NCBI GenBank assembly: GCA_014058105.1
Contig: JACGCM010000310.1
Location: 62,001 to 126,000, forward strand
Direction: 5' to 3'
Source of the DNA: Kingdonia uniflora
Lineage: Eukaryota > Streptophyta > Magnoliopsida > Ranunculales > Circaeasteraceae
DNA: 64,000 nt
Shown piece after piece: positions 56,701 to 64,000 of this stretch; position 1 is the stretch's first letter, and each line of letters begins with the position of its first letter. The position numbers and the translations under genes are program-made. The notes beneath the pieces are model-generated. The model did no database searches. It saw only the letters and a program-made list of their open reading frames with translations, and had not been told where the DNA came from.

Positions 56701-57830
56701 CCCTCCAGTTCTTGAATAATTTTTCACACCATAAAGCTGCTAAACATCTTTAGGAGATATTCTCCTCTCCAGCCCATTCTCCTCACACAACCAATTCGAA
56801 CCCTCACAAACATTGATCACCTCCCACATATTCCTATTCAATTGGGCAGGACAAACCTCTATAATATTTATTATACCTTTCACAAGATTGTTAAGGGGAA
56901 AATTCGATTCGGCCACTCCCCTATCCAATTTTTCTTTCTCTAAATCGAGCAAAAAAAAAGAAAGGCTCCTCCCTAGACGCTACCGTACAACCTCTAAACT
57001 ACTGACCAACATGTTCTGCGACGTTGCCCCATATTCTACCTACAAGAGACTTGAATTTATAGAACTCTCTAAACACATCAGATTTCAGAAGGTATGATAC
57101 CAATTGTTCTGGGAAATCTAAAAATTAAACAACTACTACTTTATCCTCCCTATCAAATTTTACATTATCAAACTCAGCCGAACGACCAGAGATCGATGCC
57201 TCCATATTAGGTGAATGTTTCCATCTCAATTACAAGTCTAAGGATGTAATTTAATTTTGCACAAATATTTCTCATGCTCATACTACATACAGGTCCAGGT
57301 ATTCTATCATTATCATTTACAAATCCATGCATACATTTACTATATATCCACTATACATATACATATATCATATCGTATCTCTTTTTCACACATATATCAA
57401 AGAATTTTGTATAGGTTACTATAAATAACAATTTTTTGAAATTTGAAAGCCACAAAAATCTTTCAAATATAAATTCACAATATCTTAAATCATCTACCAA
57501 CCTTCAACGTCTGAATACGAATCTGATGCAGCGCTAACTACTTTCTTGGCAACCCTGCTGTACAACCACTGTCTTGACTCTGTATCCCTAACTATTTCTC
57601 ACCTTAATTGATTATAATTCTCGTTTAATCTCACACGTGAATCTCTGCCATTTTTTCTCTTTTCTCTTCCACTATTCTTCAATTTTTCTGAAGTTGATAA
57701 ATGTTAGAATGAGAAAGACGAAGAATTATTAATTGTTTCTCTCTATAATTGCTGGTAGTTATTGGGTCTTGCACGAGCCGTCCTTGGTTTTAGATCTGAG
57801 ACGTCCCTTCCATAATTAATGTCAGACATT
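53764..57830 (-). pseudogene. Antisense ORF of Tat element 2 (gypsy-type transposon protein with coiled coil)
   Basis: The minus strand starts around MSDINYGRDVSDLKPRTARA (57830) or MEASISGRSAEF (57205). A domain follows with SREEPFFFFARF, ESNFPLNNLVKGIINIIEV, CPAQLNRNMWEVINVC and GQIWNENVIWVKGD (about 56600-57000). Its plan resembles the plant family called putative gypsy type transposon (Transposase_28). It ends in long charged coiled coils (55458-55668, 54464-54793, 54095-54304, 53765-54046), e.g. KKELAEAKKETTKLKSQNDT. Intron-like gaps and stops separate the parts. It runs against gag-pol and is the counterpart of the ORF at 2-541. Function unknown. Confidence 0.6.
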
Positions 57831-58159
57831 TTGTACCCTTTCGGTTAAAGTACCTTCTCATCATTGCCCCCGTCTAATATTTTAAATATTTTCATTTCTC
57901 CTACCCAAATCTTCCTCTGGCCTCCCCACTCTCATGATGACTCAATACTCACACATAATCAAACTTTTCCTATAATTATACAAGAGACAAAAATCAAAGC
58001 TACCTATTTTTTCTATTCCTACTTCTGTTAGTTATAGAACAAATGACGTTATTTCCAAAGAGATCACATTTGAAATTTAAATTCTTTATTTACAACAGTC
58101 ACAAACAATATTTGCAACAAAAGAGGACAATCAAAACATTATTCTAACTACATTTTAAT

Positions 58160-58545
58160 TATAGCTATTCGACCTCATACAATTCACACCTTCACATATA
58201 ATTATACATAAAGCATCCCAGATGTCCTAGATGGCCACACCTCATCAGTTCGTCCCCAGCAATCCTCATATTTTCTTCTTTAATCTCTTCCTCAACAATT
58301 TACCTCATGGCCTCTCTTCCAACTCCAGGCTCCAGAATCATTTCACGGAATATCTCTGAGTTAAAATTATGCCCAATCTCAAGTTCCCTCGCCCTCAGAC
58401 CTAAGCCTTTGAACTGCAATTCAGACTCAGGAAAATTAGAATCATAGTTTAACAACCCAAAATTCTTCTCACACTTCAGCTATCATGATCACCAACTGCC
58501 CTTCAGCAGCTTGGCAAACTCTCACAGATCGAGTCCTCACCATTT
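58160..58545 (-). other. Coding-like segment, unrecognised
   Basis: The minus strand gives MVRTRSVRVCQAAEGQLVIM and, one frame over, NYDSNFPESELQFKGLGLRA, HNFNSEIFREMILEPGVGRE and EEEIKEENMRIAGDELMRCG. The composition is protein-like and acidic. It may be a further extra ORF of Tat element 2 or of another insertion. Confidence 0.3.
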
Positions 58546-60300
58546 TCTCTTTCTTCCTTTTCTTTAAATAGCAATTCCCCATATTTATACAATTTTCAAG
58601 ATCAATTCAAATCCCTCAAATTCCGTATATATCTTATCATATGCTTTTCCATAACTGGAAACCCTAAAATCTTGGTAGAAAGTTATTTGACCTTATCTGT
58701 CCTCATCGACCTCTTTTGTTTCGCCCTACCTCATTTTGACCTATTCATCACAATTTATCCCCCAAATCCAACATTTCACGCGAGATCTCCCTGAGCTCGA
58801 ACTTTCAATTCCTACAAATTCTATATCTTCTAAGATATTCTTCTCCCATAATTCTATAATTTACTCACTTTGAAACAAATTTTTACACATCTACTATTTC
58901 ACAGACATATTTTTCTTGGCTCGATTGCTAAAATGCACTTTCTAGTTCGATCTCAAATACTACATTTCATATCCTAATCATACATATTTGTATCTCTTCT
59001 TCTAGCTCGAGTTCAATCACAAGAGTTAATTTTATCTATCAACACAGAGTTTGAAGAAAAATTTCTTATTAAGCCCAAAATATCGATTACAGATACTTTA
59101 CAGATAATAAGTATTTTAAGTACTTTACAGATAATAAGTTTTTCAGATGCTGTTACAGTTTATTCTTAAAAACATATCAATTTTCAGTGATGTTTCACTT
59201 CGAGAATCTTCTTAAGAAAAGTTGGAACTGGAAATCACTAAGCATCCATCTTTCTTCACACTATTTATTTTGACAAGAAACTGAGTTTGGTCGAAGTCTA
59301 GACATAGAAGCAAGGGTGCCAGTGCTCGAACCAACCCTTCAAGCAGAAAGCCTTCTTAGTACCAAAAGACAATGATTATGCAGGGGCAAGACTTCCATTC
59401 TCCATCTTCGTCCTACTCCACTATCGTATCCTCCTCCGTAATCCCTACCAATAGAGAGTTGGTGAAGATTAAAAGGAGTCTTACCTTAGAATCCAGTCCT
59501 GCGCAAGATATCGGGGATACTATCTTGCAGATATACCAGCCCCCACATCTGTCTCCTCAACCTTATCCTCTGCAAGGATGTAAAGACACATCCAACGTGC
59601 TTCGCCTGACAAGACCACATAATAAAATCTTTACATACGGTAAAATTCTCCTCAATTTCAGCCTCTTCCTCTTCTGACATACCGTGATACGTCGGTAGTA
59701 TAGGAATTGAAGTGGGCATCTTTACAGATTGATCCCTAAAATTTCTCAGCTTGAATCTCTATATTTCAGTAATGACTTTCTCTTTATACACCATTTTCCT
59801 GGTCTTCACAATTAAAATTTAGAGAATCCAGGGAATTTTTAAAACATATCATACTTTGCCAGAATCCACAGTACATGTACTATTTATATAACATTCGTAT
59901 TTAATGCGCAGGTACGTTTCCAAAATAGTCATCATTCAAAATAGACCCACTATCAAAGCCCCAAGTGTCAAATACATTAATCCTTTCCATCATCATTCAA
60001 TGCAGATACATCCCTCCATAAATACATACCAAGTACTCCTGCCAGTCAAATCACCATTAATACATCATTTCTTTTCAACTTCTAACACCACCGATATACT
60101 TATTCTTTTTCAACCAAAGCCACTCGTGCTTTCAGTTGCGATGGGGCGATTGGAAGGGCCTACCTTTCGACCTAGTCCAAAATTGAACTGCCTCAATATC
60201 AGACTCACACATTTCATATGTAACATGAACAGTTTGTATTATCACCTAAACCATGAACTGATGAAGAACGTGGATTGAGTACAATAGAAGAACATAAACA
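58546..60300. other. Unassigned part of Tat element 2
   Basis: It contains a short minus-strand ORF at 59486-59719 (MPTSIPILPTYHGMSEEEEA...) overlapped by a plus-strand ORF at 59372-59677; neither is recognised. Otherwise non-coding and C/T-rich. Confidence 0.35.
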
Positions 60301-60590
60301 AGTCAAAGACACAAGTTGCGGGTAAAGTCTATATAAAGAAAAAGTTCTAGAAGAGACAGGGACTAAGAAAAACCAGATTTTCTATACTCTAACACAAAAC
60401 TTCTTATTTACAAGATCAAGTATTTCTAGTTCGAGAGATCACTTCTAATAAGATATCAGCCTTAAGCAATAAAATGTATTGTTACTAAAACCCTCAACTC
60501 GAGGTCGTGGTTTTTTACCTATTCAAAGGTTTTCTGCGCTAAATTACCTATGTTATTTCTTGCTTTATACTAGTTTTCATCACAGGTACA
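60300..60590 (+). repeat. LTR-like end with TATA box and poly(A) signal
   Basis: CTATATAAAG at 60329-60338 and AATAAA at 60468-60473 stand about 140 bases apart, followed by catcacaggtaca ending at 60590 and then tttggtgta. In element 1 the LTR ends in TACA followed by aTTGGCGCC, so this looks like a Tat-type LTR end with a decayed primer site. The LTR start could not be fixed. Confidence 0.5.
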
Positions 60591-60599
60591 TTTGGTGTA

Positions 60600-61200
60600 A
60601 GAGCTAATTCTAAGCCATTTTGAGCTACAGAATTAGGCCATTCATTTTTATCTCTCCACAAGAGGATGATTGGGTTGATTTTTAGTTACTTAGACCAATA
60701 TGATCAGATATGGGTAATTAACAAAGTATTACAACTTTTTGCATGACTATAAATCAGTATGCCAAACACGTATTGCCTTTTTTCGCATGACTATTAATTA
60801 GCATGCCAAACACGTATTAAGGAAATGAAGGAAACAATTAAGCTCTCCCCTAAACCATCATCATAAGACCTCTCACCCTTTGAAAGATGACTCATGTCCA
60901 AGAAAATAATAAAACCTAATGGCAAGTTAAATAGTGTTAACATTAGAGTTAAATAAGAGAAGAGAATTAAAGGGATCCTACAATATTCTTGTTGATTTAG
61001 GAGACATCAAATCATAATCTCAGTCATTTTCATATACATATCTTTTAAAAAATTTCTCAGTAGTTTTTTCTATTAATTTATATTAACTCAATTAAAGGAA
61101 CAAACCTACTCTTATAGTTTCAAATAGAGCCTCTTTCAAATATGTGATTTGTGTATAATAATTTTCAAATAATAATGTTCATTAATGTTGGTATAGAAGT
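60600..61200. other. Spacer
   Basis: AT-rich. A duplicated word (catgactataaatcagtatgcc and catgactattaattagcatgcc, about 60743 and 60787) is the only structure seen. No gene. Confidence 0.4.
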
Positions 61201-64000
61201 CAACAGAGTTTGATCTGTAGTTTTACTAGGCGGACTATTCAAGTAAAAAATCATTGGTAAGGTATTTTTGATGTAAACATCAACCCTAGATCCATGGTTA
61301 TCCATATAGGTTTTGGTCATATTAGGTTTAACTTAATCGGTTGTGTAGGAATTCTTCCAACTATGGTTAAGCTTGGTCAAATTTCTCCTACGAGTTCTCT
61401 TCGTATTTGCCCTACAATCTGGTTTAATGGTTATAATACCCGATTTTAGTTAAATTGTCTAAATCTACTTACTAGCTATGGCTAAGCTTAGAAGTAAATT
61501 ATAACTATTTTAAAAGATTTCAAAAGAGAACTAATTCTAGAATTAGAGCATAACTATTGCTATTCGGGTAAGGGCTTCCTTCTTGTCATAGCTAGGAAGG
61601 ATTAACCTTCTATTATTCCCAAGATCATTGCATGAACTAGCTAACTATTTATAAAAGAAAATAAAAGAGAGAAAAAAGTAATACTTGATTTCTTCTAAAC
61701 TTACTCCAATATGAGATAAAAATTACAATGGGGAGGGTTCTTTTTATAGGAGAAGGAACCCAAATCTATAATAATATTACACACATCAGGAATATTATAA
61801 TATATATTATTGCAATTAACCACTAAGATATATGAGAACATCTTTACACCCTTTCCTTGTTGAGAAGAGAAATCTTCTAACCATGGAAATTCTTGAATAT
61901 ATCTTTGTTGAAGAATATCTCCTTAATACAATTCGTGGATATTGAATGTAATCTCCATTTATATTTTACTCCAAATATATATTTTAAAATATTTTTGGTA
62001 TCTTGGACATCCCTTGCTAAAGAACTGTTGGAGATACTTTTATCTGACTTTAAGTGCTCAGTTTCAAATATTCATCTCCAATAGCTACAATCAAACAAAT
62101 GTGCATAAGTAACCAAAATTAAATATAATGGATGACTAAAATATATGTTCGTGTATATTAAAAATATCATAATTACCTTCTCATCAAATACCTCCAAAGT
62201 CGTCTTTTACTCGTCCCGGATAAATTAAAATATTAATCACTTTCGCAGGGAGCGCGATTGTATTTAACATATACAATAAGCCATTAAACCCTTTGGTTTA
62301 CCCTGGTTGATGACTATTGTCTCATGAGGCTTTACAGTGACTATACCCAAAAAAGTTAATAATGAAATTTTAAACAATTCTAGAAGACACATGACTAATT
62401 TTATATCAACTTATCATTACTTACTTATGACAAAAATTTATACCGATGGAAAATCTTTAAACCTAATATTCTCTACGTAAATTAAAGACTATTTTAGACT
62501 CATATGAAACTAGATGTAATACCTCAAGGTTAGAAAGATATTTAACTATTTTGCTTTAACTATATCTGAGTATATAGTGAAAATTGTTTTATCGCTCAAT
62601 ACGTTGCCAAGAATAATTTAATTATCATTTGGCAGTCTAGTTCTTACTTAAATAAATTTAATGGTCAGCTCAATAAGTGCCTTAGTCAATTCGCCTTCCT
62701 ACTATTTTACCTTTTTTGTAAGCATTTTTTTAGTACATTGTATCTCTGTAAACCCTCAGTGACAAGGAGTTTTCGGCTAACAATCCCCGCTAGTTGGCTA
62801 AGGTTATCAGGATGTGGTGCCGCATCGTGACCTAGACCAAGGATTTTCTAAAGTAATATTCTTCGTGCTCCTTTCCCATAGTTCATGGTCCTACTCGAGA
62901 TTGGTGATAATTTTTCTTTTTTCAGTTCTTAATCATGCGAGTAGCCTTGCAGCGTGAAAGTTTAAGAATAAAATTAGCTTTTAATTTTTTTTCCTAATAA
63001 TGAATTTATTCTAAGGCAGTTATCTCCCTTGTAGTAAATTATTTTACACATAAATGTTAAATTTCCCTTATATTTATTAAAAATCTACCAAAGGTGTTAA
63101 TTGAAAAACTACAGTAAAGTGCAAGTTTTCAAAATATGTCATGCTAACTTGAATTAGTCGCTAATAAAAAGATACTACATCTAGCAATAGATAGTCAAAA
63201 ATATTCTAGTATATATTTGGCATAATTTTAAATTTAGGTTTTTTCAAAATATTTTTGCCAAGGAAAAATCAGTCTAAGTGTTAAAAATTTGTCTAAAATA
63301 TATCATAAATTGTCAAAGTGCCATTATTTCACTTTTCTTCGAAAACCATTTAAAGAAATGGTTTCCTACCCCCAAATTTAAATAAAACATTGCCCTCAAT
63401 TTTTGAGAGCATAAAAATAAATAGAAGAAAAAAACTTAAATTTCTCACCTAAATGTGGCATAGGTTGCATCCCAAGAAGTACTAAGCTTACCATCTTCAG
63501 CTAGATAAATGTACCTCCAAACTTATAATTTTTAATATGACCAGAAGAATGCGAAGTTGAAAAGGTTATGTACTATTCTGGTTGTAATTTTTTTTTTAAA
63601 CTTAAAACACATGAATGGTGATCCTCAATATTAACCCCTAATTGGGCATATATATTCTGTAAAAACCAGAGAGAGTTCAAATGAATTTTCTATGAAAAAT
63701 ATTTTATTTTAAGAAATTTGCCTATCATTTGATGATTCTAAGTTAAAAAATTTAGACAAATAAAGAAAAACGATTTTTTTCTAAGATAAAGTAAACACAG
63801 ACTTAAGGAATATATTTTTCTTTAAAAATTTAAATACAATCATATGATTAGTACGTGTTGCAGTTAATAATATATTAGATTGGTATACATGTATGCGTCC
63901 CTAAAAATGTACTTGATTCAAAACTCGATTTTCCAAGAAAGATATTTTCTTCGTAAATTTTTGAAACCTCTATGTTATTATTAATATTCTAAAATATGTT
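61200..64000 (-). mobile_element. LARD-like copy D, diverged, cut by window edge
   Basis: The minus-strand interior from 64000 down to 62187 follows copies A, B and Z: KENIF-unit region at about 63720-64000, gggatgcaacc box at 63460-63480, hairpin-like aaacattgccctcaa at about 63385, and the ggtttaccctgg block at about 62300. A 3-prime LTR follows on the complement from TGATGAGAAGG at 62186 down to about 61200, with a TATA-like ctataaaaag on the complement near 61742. The LTR is much more diverged than the interior, so D is a separate subfamily or older copy. Confidence 0.65.

Larger units (their letters stand above)
50600..60590 (+). mobile_element. Tat-type Ty3/gypsy retrotransposon (element 2), rear part
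   Basis: From left to right: end of RNase H, second RNase H, integrase, a 44-bp tandem array, an antisense coiled-coil ORF, an unassigned 2-kb part, and an LTR-like end. gag, protease and RT are missing. The layout is the same as in element 1. The right border is uncertain: the LTR-like end at 60590 is followed by a primer-site-like word, so it might belong to another Tat copy. Confidence 0.65.

Noticed and set aside
59372..59677. 101-codon plus-strand ORF
   Set aside because: It overlaps an equally long minus-strand ORF. Ser/Pro-rich and without recognisable motif, so neither strand can be preferred.

Overview
This window is nuclear DNA of a flowering plant, almost certainly a eudicot. The evidence is an intron-containing polygalacturonase gene, the relic of an LRR receptor-like kinase, and several plant-specific LTR-retrotransposon lineages with tRNA-primed binding sites. 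I see no rRNA, tRNA, CRISPR or bacterial operon structure. Roughly 80-85 percent of the window is retrotransposon sequence. Only one gene looks intact, and I cannot name the species.

Layout. (1) 1-8881: a decayed Ty3/gypsy element of the Tat type on the minus strand, with one complete LTR at 8389-8881 and the other end beyond the left edge. It holds a 75-bp tandem array between integrase and a plus-strand (antisense) coiled-coil ORF. (2) About 9420-11405: a pseudogene of an LRR receptor-like kinase, minus strand. (3) 11783-21640: an almost complete but coding-dead Tekay/Del-type chromovirus, plus strand, with two 2.5-kb LTRs. (4) 21641-28700: a host island with the intact five-exon polygalacturonase gene at 26517-28480, minus strand. 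(5) About 29142-31693: the front end of a Ty1/copia element (LTR-like region, primer site, broken gag). (6) 31694-45603: a nest of one large non-autonomous (LARD-like) family with Athila-type primer site. Copy A is followed head-to-head by copy Z, and Z is split by copy B. (7) 45604 to about 50575: a truncated second Tekay copy, minus strand. (8) About 50600-60590: a second Tat-type element, plus strand, again with a tandem array (44 bp) and an antisense coiled-coil ORF behind integrase. (9) About 61.2 kb to the end: a diverged copy D of the LARD-like family, minus strand.

How the parts relate. The insertions can be partly ordered. Copy A interrupted the copia gag, and B interrupted Z. The joints at 37566, 45603 and 50575-50645 carry palindromes, short duplications and copied filler, the kind of scar left by end-joining and template switching. 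All retroelement genes show frameshifts or stops. Many stops in the two Tekay copies replace CAG, CAA or CGA codons, as expected from decay of methylated cytosine.

Most worth a second look: the shared layout of the two Tat elements (integrase, tandem array, antisense ORF); the long family-wide reading frame of the LARD-like elements, which ends in diverged protein repeats of about 40 residues; and the rearrangement joints. Family names rest on motif recognition by eye. No database search or alignment was run.
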